From a virus, in IMG/VR virus record IMGVR_UViG_3300012920_000070, positions 1 to 46,411 of that record: a stretch of 46,411 bases of DNA; one strand, 5' to 3'. Of the stretch, positions 1 through 7,493 are shown one piece after another. The notes under the pieces are model-generated. The model saw only the letters and a list, made by a program, of their open reading frames with translations, made no database searches and had not been told where the DNA came from. Each line of letters opens with the position of its first letter. Positions within the stretch are counted from its first letter, which is position 1. A program made the translations under genes and the position numbers.

Positions 1-1
1 A

Positions 2-214
2 AATAATAAAGCTAAACTTAAAGCTGAAATGATGACAGAAATGAAAAGAATACAATCAGAAGAAAAGATTGAAGGTGCTAAACTAGGTCAAAGAATTGGA
101 GATGCTTTACTTGAAGCTGCAATAAAAGGTGAAGGAGACTCAGCCAAAGAGTTTGCAGAGGGAGTAAGGCTCGCAATAGAAATACAAAGAGAAATTAACA
201 ATCAAAGTAAATAG
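2..214 (+). CDS. 3' end of a cut gene, unknown protein
   Basis: The reading frame is open from base 2, so the gene very probably starts outside the window and the methionines at base 29 and after are internal. The visible 71 residues are mostly polar and predicted helical, rich in Lys, Glu and Ala, ending in a helix with EFAEGVRLAIEIQREINNQ. No enzyme motif is visible. It ends 8 bases before a small lipoprotein gene. Given its place just ahead of the co-chaperonin and capsid genes, where portal and terminase genes often end, it could be the tail of a head gene, but nothing in the sequence proves this. Coding is likely; function is unknown. Confidence 0.6.
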   Translation, partial: NNKAKLKAEMMTEMKRIQSEEKIEGAKLGQRIGDALLEAAIKGEGDSAKEFAEGVRLAIEIQREINNQSK

Positions 215-222
215 GAGGCATT

Positions 223-363
223 ATGAAAAATTTAGTTTTTATTTTTATAGTCACTGTTTTTCTTGTAGGTTGTGGTAGTTCAAGAATAATGTTGAACGCT
301 GACATTCCAGAATCACAAGAAATAGACATAAGAATTACTACTCAAGACAACGAAACAGAATAA
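223..363 (+). CDS. Small lipoprotein, 46 residues (possible outer-membrane spanin)
   Basis: A well-placed AGGAGG ends a few bases before the ATG at 223. The product begins MKN, followed by a hydrophobic stretch and the lipobox LVGC (Cys17), then a short polar tail rich in Ile, Asp, Glu and Thr. This is a textbook lipoprotein signal: after cleavage Cys17 would be lipidated. Phages encode such tiny lipoproteins mainly as outer-membrane spanins (Rz1-like) or as exclusion lipoproteins. The tail lacks the proline richness of classical Rz1, and no Rz-like gene overlaps it, so the spanin reading is only a guess. A possible inner-membrane coiled-coil partner lies far away at 36833-37066. The gene and the lipobox are well supported; the role is not. 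Confidence 0.75.
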   Translation: MKNLVFIFIVTVFLVGCGSSRIMLNADIPESQEIDIRITTQDNETE

Positions 364-398
364 TTTTTTTTAAAATAATTGTGTAATCATTGTTTTTG

Positions 399-424
399 TG
401 TAATATATACTTAAATATATTTAG
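399..424 (+). promoter_or_regulatory. Degenerate copy of the TTAAATATAT inverted repeat
   Basis: The left arm matches 8 of 10 and the right arm 9 of 10 bases of the perfect palindromes at 37605, 39957, 45723 and 46006, with the same 6-bp spacing. It runs into the GGAG ribosome-binding site of the gene at 434. That position, directly before a ribosome-binding site, matches the copy ahead of the cytosine methyltransferase. The region is AT-rich enough that chance similarity cannot be excluded. Confidence 0.4.
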
Positions 425-433
425 GGAGTTTCG

Positions 434-622
434 ATGGCGGAATCAGCTTTTAGTCTATTAAGACAAAATTTACAAAAAAGAAGAAAAGATTTTGAAGAAA
501 ATCTTGGACAAGGTTCTGCCAAAGAATACTCAGAATATAAAAAAGTTGTAGGTATTATCGAAGGATTATCTATAGCTGATAGAGAGATTGCTGATTTAGA
601 AAGCAGAATGATGGAGGACTAA
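434..622 (+). CDS. Small conserved helical protein
   Basis: A 62-residue protein, highly charged and predicted all-helical (motifs RRKDFEENL, EYKKVVGIIEG, IADLESRMMED). GGGAG at 424-428 sets the start. It ends directly next to the start of the GroES-like gene (TAA then ATG, no gap), so the two are probably translated together. Small acidic/basic helical proteins of this kind occur between portal and scaffold genes in marine podovirus-like phages and are usually left as hypothetical. A head-assembly accessory role is an inference from position only. No catalytic motif is seen. Confidence 0.75.
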   Translation: MAESAFSLLRQNLQKRRKDFEENLGQGSAKEYSEYKKVVGIIEGLSIADREIADLESRMMED

Positions 623-1039
623 ATGGGAGTTATCGAACCGACTAAAAAAAAGATAAAAGTAGTTGATAAAAGAAAAGATGAAAAACCAGAGGCTAAAGAA
701 GATACAGCAAGCCAACTTCCAGAACCTCAAGGATATAGAATTTTAATTGCTTTACCAGAACCAGAAGATAGAACTAAAGGAGGCATTTATAAAACTGAAA
801 CTGAAATACACACGGAAGAGATTGCGACAGTAGTTGGTTTTGTTTTAAAAATGGGTGAAGATTGCTATGATGACAAGAAGAAATTCCCATCAGGAGCATG
901 GTGCAAAGAAGGAGACTGGATTGTTTTCCGTGCTTTTACAGGCACACGCTTAAAAATACACGGCAAAGAATTTAGAATTATTAATGACGACAATGTAGAA
1001 GCTGTCGTTCAAGACCCAAGAGGCATAGAAAGAGTATGA
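623..1039 (+). CDS. GroES-like co-chaperonin
   Basis: The product has 138 residues. After a charged, low-complexity extension of about 36 residues comes a Cpn10-type core: GYRILIALPEPEDRTKGGIY, a mobile-loop-like segment TETEIHTEE, then IATVVGFVLKMGEDCY, KEGDWIVFRAF and KEFRIINDDNVEAVV. This is the GroES order: a beta strand carrying the invariant RI-, the GGI loop that docks on GroEL, then the VGD-like barrel strand. Such a protein would cap host GroEL during folding of phage proteins, probably the capsid protein, which would fit its place two genes before the decoration and capsid genes. The 3' end overlaps the scaffold start by 4 bases (ATGA). The loop is divergent, so partner choice may differ from the host GroES. 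Family call fairly sure; use with capsid inferred. Confidence 0.8.
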   Translation: MGVIEPTKKKIKVVDKRKDEKPEAKEDTASQLPEPQGYRILIALPEPEDRTKGGIYKTETEIHTEEIATVVGFVLKMGEDCYDDKKKFPSGAWCKEGDWIVFRAFTGTRLKIHGKEFRIINDDNVEAVVQDPRGIERV

Positions 1040-2055
1040 CCGAAACACAATCAGCCGAAGAAGTAACAGATAATCAATCATTACCTGAAACTTCACAAAG
1101 TGCAGAAGAAAAATTTTTAGGAGTAAAATCTACTGTAGGCACAAATAAAGACTCCGATAACATAGAAATAGAGGTAATAGACGATAGGCCTGAAGAAGAT
1201 AGAAAGCCTCCTCGAAATGTTAAAAAAGATGATAATAAAGAAGAAATATCTGACTTATCAGAAAATGCTAACAAAAGAATAAAAAAATTAAAATATGACT
1301 ACCATGAAGAAAGAAGAGAAAAAGAAGCAGCATTACGACTCAGGGATGAGGCGATTAGTCATGCTAAAAGAGCTGTTAATGAAAATCAAAGGCTCTCTCG
1401 ACTTGTTGGTACTGGTCAGGAAGAGCTTGTTAAACAAGCAACAGAAAAAGCAGAATTTGCAAAAAAAGCAGCAACAAAAGCGTATAAGGAGGCCTATGAG
1501 TCTGGTGACGCAGAAGCGATTGCACAAGCTCAAGCAAACCTCACGGATGCGACATTTGCACATTCACAAGCTGTAAATCTTCCACAACAAATAGCAAATC
1601 AAGTTCTTGCAACTGAAGAACAAGAAAGAGCTACACAACCAAAACAAACACAACAACAGTCAAATCCAACTCCCCCACCACCAGATAAAAAAGCTCAAGA
1701 ATGGGCTGTAGACAATGAGTGGTTTGGTAAAGATGAAGAAATGACAAGTTTTGCATATGGCTTACATAATAAACTAGTGGTGAAAGAAGGTATTGACCCA
1801 ACATCAGATGAGTATTATGATCGCATTAATTCACGCATGAGGGAAGTATTCCCAAATGAGTTCGAGGATACAGCACAGGCGTCAGTAGCAGAGCCTGAAG
1901 AACCTCGCAGGTCGTCAGAAGTAGTTGCTCCAGCGACTAGAAATAATGGAGCAAAACCTAAAAAGGTTAAATTAACAGCTACCCAGGTTACCCTCGCTAG
2001 GAAACTTGGTATAACACCAGAGCAATATGCAGCTCAACTAGTAAAGGACAGATAA
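1036..2055 (+). CDS. Capsid scaffolding/assembly protein
   Basis: A 339-residue, highly charged protein. It has an acidic disordered N-terminus (residues 1-75), a long predicted coiled coil (about 75-190, rich in Lys/Glu/Ala), a Gln/Pro linker with PPPP near 210, a conserved block EEMTSFAYGLHNKL...DEYYDRINSRMREVFPNEF (about 230-280) and a basic C-terminus. The mix of acidic tail, coiled coil and basic end, just before decoration and major capsid genes, is typical of phage scaffold proteins. These line the procapsid, bind capsid subunits through the basic end and leave before packaging. It overlaps the GroES-like gene by 4 bases, so the two are translationally coupled. No protease motif is visible, so how the scaffold leaves is unknown. 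Confidence 0.7.
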   Translation: MTETQSAEEVTDNQSLPETSQSAEEKFLGVKSTVGTNKDSDNIEIEVIDDRPEEDRKPPRNVKKDDNKEEISDLSENANKRIKKLKYDYHEERREKEAALRLRDEAISHAKRAVNENQRLSRLVGTGQEELVKQATEKAEFAKKAATKAYKEAYESGDAEAIAQAQANLTDATFAHSQAVNLPQQIANQVLATEEQERATQPKQTQQQSNPTPPPPDKKAQEWAVDNEWFGKDEEMTSFAYGLHNKLVVKEGIDPTSDEYYDRINSRMREVFPNEFEDTAQASVAEPEEPRRSSEVVAPATRNNGAKPKKVKLTATQVTLARKLGITPEQYAAQLVKDR

Positions 2056-2057
2056 TT

Positions 2058-2618
2058 ATGACTAAAAATAAAAAATTTGAAAATGTAGAAGTTGGTAAAA
2101 GTAATAACCAACAAGAAAACATTGAATCCGATGTACTTGAAGCAGCAGAAGCTACAGGTGACAGCCGCACACCACGAGAAACTCGTGGGAATAATGATAG
2201 AGCCGACACGCAGCGAACAAAAGCGTGGCAACCACCATCAGTTTTACCTGATCCAAAACCACAAGATGGTTATGTTTTTAGATGGATAAGAACTTCTATT
2301 ATAGGTCAAGCAGACAATCCAAATGTTTCTTATAGATTCAGAGAAGGTTGGGATGCTTGTAAATCAGAAGACCATCCTGAACTTAAAGTTTTGTGTGACC
2401 AAAATTCAAGATGGGCAGATCAAGGAAATATTGAAATAGGTGGTCTTTTACTATGTAAAGCTCCTGTTGAAATTGTGGAAGCAAGAAGAGAATATTATGA
2501 TAAATTAGCTCAACAACAGGTAGATTCCATAGACAGTAATTATTTGAAAGAAAGTGATCCGAGAATGCCAATGCTTGAACCGCAAAGGTCTTCTAGGACT
2601 ACATTCGGCAAACATTAA
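2058..2618 (+). CDS. Conserved capsid-module protein, function unknown
   Basis: A 186-residue soluble protein. The first 70 residues are polar and probably disordered. The core is PQDGYVFRWIRTSIIGQADN...FREGWDACKSEDHPEL and GNIEIGGLLLCKAPVEIVEARREYYDKLAQQQ, followed by a polar tail with RMPMLEPQRSSRTTFGK. This arrangement is familiar from marine podovirus-like phages, where it sits between scaffold and capsid genes. It might be a minor head component or assembly factor. It starts 2 bases after the scaffold stop, and its own end is 20 bases before the decoration candidate. No enzymatic motif is recognisable. Structural by context, exact role open. Confidence 0.65.
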   Translation: MTKNKKFENVEVGKSNNQQENIESDVLEAAEATGDSRTPRETRGNNDRADTQRTKAWQPPSVLPDPKPQDGYVFRWIRTSIIGQADNPNVSYRFREGWDACKSEDHPELKVLCDQNSRWADQGNIEIGGLLLCKAPVEIVEARREYYDKLAQQQVDSIDSNYLKESDPRMPMLEPQRSSRTTFGKH

Positions 2619-2638
2619 ACATAAATACGGAGTAAATT

Positions 2639-3229
2639 ATGGCTACAAAAGCAACCCCAATGGGTGCAGAGCCAGTAGGTACTACTTCAGCAAGTGGCTC
2701 ATTTAGTGGAAAAACAAGACATATTCCAATTAAATCAGCAGAAGGCACAAGCATCTTTTATGGTGATTTTGTGAAACTTGTTGTAGCAGGAGGAGTTGTA
2801 ACAGTGGCAAAAGACACTGGTACTACAACACTTACACCTGTAGGCATCTTTTTAGGATGTAGATATACTGATCCTAATACTAAACAACTTACTTTTGCTC
2901 AATCCTACAACACATCTATTGCAGCTGATGACATTGAAGCTATCGTTTTAGACGATCCAAATGTTGAGTTCAGAATGCAAGCAGATGGAGCTGTAGCAAA
3001 AGGCAAAATCGGCAGTAACATAGCTGTGGTGCAAACCGCAGGTTCAACAGACATCGGAAGAAGTAAAAACGCTCTCGATGCCTCTACTGCTGCAACCACT
3101 AACACTTTACCAATTCGTATACTTGGATTCGTAGAAAGCGGAGAAAGCACACCAGGAGATGCATTTACTGATCTTATTGTGAAATTCAACGCAGGAATGC
3201 ACGCATACGATAAGGCATTAGGCACATAG
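2639..3229 (+). CDS. Head decoration protein candidate
   Basis: A 196-residue, beta-rich, Gly/Thr/Ala-rich protein without long helices, hydrophobic segments or Cys pairs. It carries strand-like blocks such as GDFVKLVVAGGVVTVAKD, TPVGIFLGCRYTDPNTKQLT and ILGFVESGESTPGDAFTDLIVKF. A small beta-rich protein immediately before the major capsid gene is the usual place for a head-stabilising or decoration protein. GGAG at 2629-2632 supports the start and the gap to the capsid gene is only 11 bases. Alternative: a minor capsid or head-fibre protein. The structural assignment rests on position and composition. Confidence 0.6.
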   Translation: MATKATPMGAEPVGTTSASGSFSGKTRHIPIKSAEGTSIFYGDFVKLVVAGGVVTVAKDTGTTTLTPVGIFLGCRYTDPNTKQLTFAQSYNTSIAADDIEAIVLDDPNVEFRMQADGAVAKGKIGSNIAVVQTAGSTDIGRSKNALDASTAATTNTLPIRILGFVESGESTPGDAFTDLIVKFNAGMHAYDKALGT

Positions 3230-3240
3230 GAGAATAAGAT

Positions 3241-4179
3241 ATGGCAATTTCAAGAGCCCAGATGCTCAAAGAGCTACTTCCAGGTCTAAACGCTTTGTTT
3301 GGTTTGGAATATGAAGGATACGATTCAGAACACGCAGAAATTTATGAAACTGAAAATTCTGATCGTTCATTTGAAGAAGAAGTGAAACTTTCTGGTTTTG
3401 GTCAAGCACCTGTAAAAAATGAAGGAGCAGCAATGACTTATGATTCTGCTCAAGAATCTTTTACTGCTAGATATAACCACGAAACTATTGCTTTAGGTTT
3501 TGCGATTACTGAAGAAGCAATGGAAGATAATCTTTACGATAGTCTTTCAAGCAGATACACGAAAGCATTAGCTAGAGCTATGGCTTATACTAAACAAGTA
3601 AAAGCTGCATTTCCTCTAAATAATGGTTTTACTAACACTTTTCAGTCAGGAGATGGCGTAAATTTATTTACTGCTGTTGGTGATGGCGTAGCAGGAGGGG
3701 GTGGTCACCCTCTAGTAGATGGTGGATTCAATAGTAATCGACCAGTTACAGCAGCAGACCTTAATGAAACTTCATTAGAAGCTGCTATCATAGATATTTC
3801 TGGTTATACTGATGAGCGTGGATTATTAGTTGCAGGTCGTGCAAGAAAACTTATTGTACCATCTAATCTAATGTTCGTTGCTCAAAGAATACTAGCAACT
3901 GATCTAAGACCTAACACTGCTGACAATGATATTAATGCTATTAAGTCATTAGGAGTAGTACCTCAAGGTTACTCAGTTAATCACTATTTAACTGATACAA
4001 ACGCTTGGTTCTTACTTACTGATATACCTAATGGTATGAAACATTTTGTTAGAACACCGTTAGAAACTGGTATGGATGGAGATTTCGACACAGGTAATGT
4101 TCGTTATCGTGCTAGAGAAAGATACAGCTTTGGTGTATCAGACCCTCTAGGAATCTACGGAAGCCCAGGTTCTTCATAG
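3241..4179 (+). CDS. Major capsid protein
   Basis: A 312-residue protein starting MAISRAQMLKELLPGLNALFG, followed by an E-rich segment (about 28-50), a long helix-like segment ITEEAMEDNLYDSLSSRYTKALARAMAYTKQVKAAF (about 95-130), and a C-terminal half with LIVPSNLMFVAQRIL and WFLLTDIPNGMKHFVRTPLETG. The pattern of N-arm, E-loop, spine helix and P-domain, and wording close to the gpT-like/HK97-fold capsid proteins of marine phages, make this the shell subunit. It lies after scaffold and decoration genes, has an AGGAG site, and is followed by the strongest terminator in the window, which would end a high-level head transcript. No protease cleavage site was identified. Confidence 0.88.
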   Translation: MAISRAQMLKELLPGLNALFGLEYEGYDSEHAEIYETENSDRSFEEEVKLSGFGQAPVKNEGAAMTYDSAQESFTARYNHETIALGFAITEEAMEDNLYDSLSSRYTKALARAMAYTKQVKAAFPLNNGFTNTFQSGDGVNLFTAVGDGVAGGGGHPLVDGGFNSNRPVTAADLNETSLEAAIIDISGYTDERGLLVAGRARKLIVPSNLMFVAQRILATDLRPNTADNDINAIKSLGVVPQGYSVNHYLTDTNAWFLLTDIPNGMKHFVRTPLETGMDGDFDTGNVRYRARERYSFGVSDPLGIYGSPGSS

Positions 4180-4200
4180 GTTTTTAAAGCAGAAAACTTT

Positions 4201-4233
4201 AAGGAGGATGCTCTTGCATCCTCCTTTTTTTTT
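4201..4233 (+). terminator. Strong Rho-independent terminator after the capsid gene
   Basis: An 11-bp perfect stem (AAGGAGGATGC / GCATCCTCCTT), a 4-base loop TCTT, then an unbroken T run ending at 4233. It is 21 bases after the capsid stop. Its left arm contains AGGAGG, so it could also be misread as a ribosome-binding site, but no start follows. It separates the head transcript from the tail genes. Confidence 0.92.
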
Positions 4234-4263
4234 GTGTACTATTAAATTATAAAAACGAATCAC

Positions 4264-4285
4264 TTGACTAACTTCGGTTAGACAA
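4264..4285 (+). promoter_or_regulatory. cUUCGg tetraloop hairpin in the leader of the next gene
   Basis: The sequence TTG-A-CTAAC, loop TTCG, then GTTAG-A-CAA forms a 9-step stem with a single A/A mismatch, closed by a C-G pair around TTCG, the classic very stable tetraloop. No T run follows, so it is not a terminator. It sits in the 73-base gap between the terminator and the gene at 4307, inside the predicted 5' leader. Likely roles are mRNA 5'-end stabilisation or an RNase processing end. The TTGACT in it resembles a -35 box, but no good -10 follows at the right distance. Confidence 0.65.
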
Positions 4286-4306
4286 CCCAACGACAAGGAG
4301 ATTAAA

Positions 4307-4762
4307 ATGGGTAAAACAACATTTTCAGGGCCAATTAAAGCAGGCACTATTAACGATACAACAGGAACTACAGTAGGAACAGATGTTACTAATGTAGGTT
4401 TTGTTACAATGGCACAATCAAAATTAGTAGATATTACAGGTGCAAGTCATCTTAACCAAAGAGTTGCAGTAGTTCCTGCAAACTCACAAATTGTAGATGT
4501 TATCTTAAATGTAACAACTGCTGGTAATGATGGTGGAGCAGCTACTATTGATGTAGGAACTGCAGCAGATGCAGATGCTTTCCTAGATGGTATTAATACT
4601 AAAGCAGTAGGAACAACACATGGAACTTTAGATACAGAAGCTACTAATGTAGGAACAACTGATTTAGAAGTTCTTGCTGATTTTACAGGTGCTAATGGTG
4701 ACGGAACAACAGGTGTTGCTACAGTTACTGTTCTTTATGTTCAAAACAATAACCTTTCTTAA
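4307..4762 (+). CDS. Virion structural protein, Gly/Thr-rich
   Basis: A 151-residue beta-type protein very rich in Thr, Gly, Val, Ala and Asn, with no Cys and few charges (for example NVGFVTMAQSKLVDITG, VVPANSQIVDVILNVTTAG, ATVTVLYVQNNN). The composition and the final strand-like segments look like a surface virion or capsid-fibre protein of marine phages. AAGGAG at 4294-4299 fits the start. It is the first gene after the terminator, with an unusually stable leader hairpin, which suggests its mRNA may be made or kept at a high level. Whether it sits on the capsid or the tail is not decided by the sequence. Confidence 0.65.
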   Translation: MGKTTFSGPIKAGTINDTTGTTVGTDVTNVGFVTMAQSKLVDITGASHLNQRVAVVPANSQIVDVILNVTTAGNDGGAATIDVGTAADADAFLDGINTKAVGTTHGTLDTEATNVGTTDLEVLADFTGANGDGTTGVATVTVLYVQNNNLS

Positions 4763-4779
4763 TAATTAAGGAGGTCTAA

Positions 4780-4890
4780 ATGACAGAAGAAAAAAAAGAT
4801 AAAGCTAAGGCTAAACCTAAAAAAACATCAAATAAATACACTAGAGCTGGTTTTGTTCAAGCTGTAAGGTCTGCCAAAAAGGAGAAGTAA
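4780..4890 (+). CDS. Tiny basic protein, 36 residues
   Basis: A strong AAGGAGG at 4768-4774 precedes the ATG at 4780. The product is one third Lys, starts MTEEKKDKAKAKPKK and ends with NKYTRAGFVQAVRSAKKEK. Its stop codon directly abuts the next start, and its last codons (AAGGAGAAG) provide the next gene's ribosome-binding site, so the two are coupled. The lysine-rich N-terminus suggests nucleic-acid or capsid-surface contact, but this is only from composition. Confidence 0.7.
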   Translation: MTEEKKDKAKAKPKKTSNKYTRAGFVQAVRSAKKEK

Positions 4891-5304
4891 ATGGCTGCAA
4901 CATTAAGAAAAATTCAAGATGGAAGTAGCAGAGCAGTATGCGTTTTTACTAATCCTGACAATACATCAGAAACTAATGCTGTAAAAATTGATTTAAATAG
5001 TGGTGGAACAGGTTTAACTTTAGAAGATAATCAACTAGGTCAAAAGTGCACAAGAGTAGGTATTGAAAAAATATGGTATTCTAATGTAGGCATGGGAGTT
5101 AAAATTCTTTTTAAAGCAAATGCTAATGAACTAGCTATTGAACTTAAAGAAGACTGGTCTGATACAATATGTTTTAAAGAGTTTACTGCGTTAAGAGATT
5201 CAGGAACAGCAGGTACTAATGGTGATATTCTATTTACTACTGTTGGTGCAGGTTCAGGCGACACTTATACTATTATTATTTCTTTTAAAAAATACTACGG
5301 ATAA
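4891..5304 (+). CDS. Small virion-module protein, unknown
   Basis: A 137-residue beta-rich protein with two Cys in the first 54 residues (AVCVFTNPD, QKCTRVGIEKIWYSNVGMGV) and a third in SDTICFKEF. It continues with WSDTIC, GTNGDILFTTVGAGSGDTYTIIISFKKYYG, resembling a small jelly-roll-like or decoration-type fold. It is adjacent to the tiny basic gene with no gap and lies among virion genes. No catalytic motif is visible. Best described as a probable structural protein of unknown location. Confidence 0.55.
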   Translation: MAATLRKIQDGSSRAVCVFTNPDNTSETNAVKIDLNSGGTGLTLEDNQLGQKCTRVGIEKIWYSNVGMGVKILFKANANELAIELKEDWSDTICFKEFTALRDSGTAGTNGDILFTTVGAGSGDTYTIIISFKKYYG

Positions 5305-5339
5305 TAAAGGCACGTAACCCTCTGGGGAGGATGCTATTT

Positions 5340-6437
5340 ATGGCAAATCATTCAGTTAAAGACCATATTTTAATTGCTGCGTTAGATCAATTTTTAAAGT
5401 CAGGATCACAAAAACAAGCAGCTAAAGATATAGGAACACCTTTAACAACTTTTCGTGCTCATTGCAGAATGGCACAATCAAGATGGAATATAACGGAAGA
5501 TGAATTTTGGAATAGAGATTTTAAACATAAAATACCTAATTCAGAACAAGTTTTTTCACCAAGATATGAAAGTATTAATCCTGATGCTGAAGATAATATA
5601 GAAGAATATATAGATCATCTTGAAAAAAGATTTATTAGAGCTAAAAACAAAAAAGAAAAATTAAAGTGGCATAAAGTTAAAATTCAAAAAAATGAGCCTA
5701 TAGGATTAGTTTGGTTAGGTGATCCTCATATTGATGATAATGGATGTGATTGGGTAACCCTTAGAAGAGATTTAGCTATAATAAACTCTCATCCTAATAT
5801 AAAAGGTTGCAGTTTGGGTGATTTACAAAATAATTGGGTAGGCCGCCTAGGTAGGCTTTACGCCAATCAGGACACTTCTGCTGAAACCAGTTGGAAGCTC
5901 GTGGAATGGCTTGTAAAAGAAGGAGATTTTCTTTTGCTCGTAGGAGGTAATCACGATCTTTGGTCCGGGGCAGGTGATCCTATTACATACATGAAATCAG
6001 AACATACGATATATGAGCCTTGGGATGCAAGAATATGTCTTGAGTTTCCTAATGGAAAACAATGTAAAATTTATACAGCTCATGATATGCCAGGTCATTC
6101 ACAATGGAATCCTCTTCATGCTCAGATGAAAAAAGCTAAATGGCAAAGTGATGCTGATTTATACATATCAGGGCACAAACATAATTGGGCATTAGCACAA
6201 CATGAATTATATGATGGAAAAATTCATTGGTTAGCTCGTGCTCGTGGTTATAAATTTTTTGATGATTATGCAAGAAACCTTGGATTAGATGAACAAAAAA
6301 ATGGTCAAGCCATTATGCAAGTAATTGATCCGTTTGCAGAAGGAACTAGCTTTACACATTGTTTTTCTGATATAGAATATGGAAAAGAATTTCTTATGTT
6401 TCTTTTAGACAAATATTCTGATAAAAAGAAAGAATAA
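5340..6437 (+). CDS. Calcineurin-like metallophosphoesterase with N-terminal helix-turn-helix
   Basis: I place the start at 5340, because GGGGAGG ends at 5330, right against an earlier ATG at 5331 but 9 bases before this one. The 365-residue product has an HTH-like N-terminus (about 5-45: LDQFLKSGSQKQAAKDIGTPLTTFRAH), a charged linker, then the full calcineurin-like set: D128-P-H130, GD at 160-161, GNHD at 203-206, H248 in TAHDM, and GHKH at 278-281. These bind two metal ions and hydrolyse phosphoester bonds in nucleotides, nucleic acids or phosphoproteins. Position between structural genes is odd for an enzyme, yet such genes recur beside virion genes in marine phages. A DNA-processing or end-trimming role is possible. 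The substrate is unknown. A stretch near 5838-5980 has unlike codon use. Confidence 0.88.
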   Translation: MANHSVKDHILIAALDQFLKSGSQKQAAKDIGTPLTTFRAHCRMAQSRWNITEDEFWNRDFKHKIPNSEQVFSPRYESINPDAEDNIEEYIDHLEKRFIRAKNKKEKLKWHKVKIQKNEPIGLVWLGDPHIDDNGCDWVTLRRDLAIINSHPNIKGCSLGDLQNNWVGRLGRLYANQDTSAETSWKLVEWLVKEGDFLLLVGGNHDLWSGAGDPITYMKSEHTIYEPWDARICLEFPNGKQCKIYTAHDMPGHSQWNPLHAQMKKAKWQSDADLYISGHKHNWALAQHELYDGKIHWLARARGYKFFDDYARNLGLDEQKNGQAIMQVIDPFAEGTSFTHCFSDIEYGKEFLMFLLDKYSDKKKE

Positions 6438-6455
6438 CAATTTTGTGAGTTTTAA

Positions 6456-7154
6456 ATGGCAGTAACAGGTACATCAACTTTTAATTTAGATATTGGAGAA
6501 ATTTGCGAAGAAGCATTTGAAAGAGCTGGTTTAGAGCTTAGAACTGGATATGACCTTAGAACAGCTAGAAGGTCTTTAGATTTATTGTGTATTGAATGGC
6601 AAAATAGAGGTATAAATCTTTGGACTATAGAAAAAAAAGAATTAACTTTAGTTCCAGGTCAGACTACATATACTTTAGATAATGATGTTGTAGACCTTAT
6701 AGAGCATTCAATAAGAACAAATTCTGGAGATTCTGACAGACAAAATGATATACCAGTTACAAGAATTAGTGTTTCTACATATTCAACAATTCCTAGTAAA
6801 TTAACACAAGGTAGACCAATTCAGGTATGGATTGATAGGCAAAGAGAAGCTCCTCAAGTTAATTTTTGGCCTGTTCCTGATTCAGCAGAAACTTATACTT
6901 TTTGTTATTATTATCTTAGAAGAGTATATGATGTAGGAGATACAGCTAGTTTTAATGCAGATGTTCCTTTTCGTTTTCTTCCAGCTCTTGTAGCTGGTCT
7001 TGCTTTTCAAGTAGCAATGAAAAGACCAGAACTTGCTGAAAGAGCTGTTTTATTAAGAGATTATTATATGGAACAATTTGATTTAGCAGCTCAAGAAGAT
7101 AGAGTAAAAGCATCTATTCAATTTATTCCTTATAGCTATAGTTATGGTGAATAA
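6456..7154 (+). CDS. Head-tail adaptor / neck protein, P22 gp4-like
   Basis: A 232-residue mostly helical protein with the opening TSTFNLDIGEICEEAFERAG, then DLRTARRSLDLLCIEWQNRG, IEKKELTLVPGQTTYTLDNDVVDLIE and VNFWPVPD, ending in LAERAVLLRDYYMEQFD. This pattern is known from podovirus head-completion proteins of the P22 gp4 group, which bind the portal from below and form the first ring of the neck. The place before a run of small connector genes fits. P22 gp4 also has muramidase activity; no clear catalytic residues are visible here. The family call is by recognition of wording and is moderately sure. Confidence 0.7.
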   Translation: MAVTGTSTFNLDIGEICEEAFERAGLELRTGYDLRTARRSLDLLCIEWQNRGINLWTIEKKELTLVPGQTTYTLDNDVVDLIEHSIRTNSGDSDRQNDIPVTRISVSTYSTIPSKLTQGRPIQVWIDRQREAPQVNFWPVPDSAETYTFCYYYLRRVYDVGDTASFNADVPFRFLPALVAGLAFQVAMKRPELAERAVLLRDYYMEQFDLAAQEDRVKASIQFIPYSYSYGE

Positions 7155-7490
7155 ATGGTAAAGTATGCTGCAGGTAAATATGCTTTCGGTTTTTGCGATA
7201 GAACTGGTTTTAGATATAAATTAAAAGATTTAAAACAAGAATTTGTTGGAGGAAATCGTACTGGATTTTTAGTTGGCAAAGATGTTTGGGATAAAGACCA
7301 AGGACAAAATTTTCAAGGAAGATATGCATTTCAAGACGCACAAGCATTGCCTTTTGCAAGACCAGATTCTAATTTAACAGAAAGTAGAAGAATGTTTTCT
7401 TTTAATCCTGTTGGAAATGGAAATGCAGGAGGATCAGGAAATTTAATAATAAATGGATCAGTTGGTTCTGTAACAATAAAAACGAGTTAA
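7155..7490 (+). CDS. Small virion protein with degenerate zinc-ribbon-like start
   Basis: The 111-residue product begins with YAFGFCDRTGFRYKLKDLK, then FLVGKDVWDKDQGQNFQG. In relatives this block usually reads CDxCG...C, a metal-binding knuckle, followed by a short His/Pro segment; here only one Cys is left, so metal binding has probably been lost. The rest is Gly/Asn/Ser-rich with terminal beta strands (LIINGSVGSVTIKTS). It starts on the base after the gp4-like stop, so it belongs with the neck genes. Likely a minor tail or neck protein; function unknown. Confidence 0.6.
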   Translation: MVKYAAGKYAFGFCDRTGFRYKLKDLKQEFVGGNRTGFLVGKDVWDKDQGQNFQGRYAFQDAQALPFARPDSNLTESRRMFSFNPVGNGNAGGSGNLIINGSVGSVTIKTS

Positions 7491-7493
7491 ATT

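Noticed and set aside
5331-5342. Earlier ATG for the metallophosphoesterase
   Set aside because: It touches the GGAGG with no spacing; the ATG at 5340 has the normal distance.
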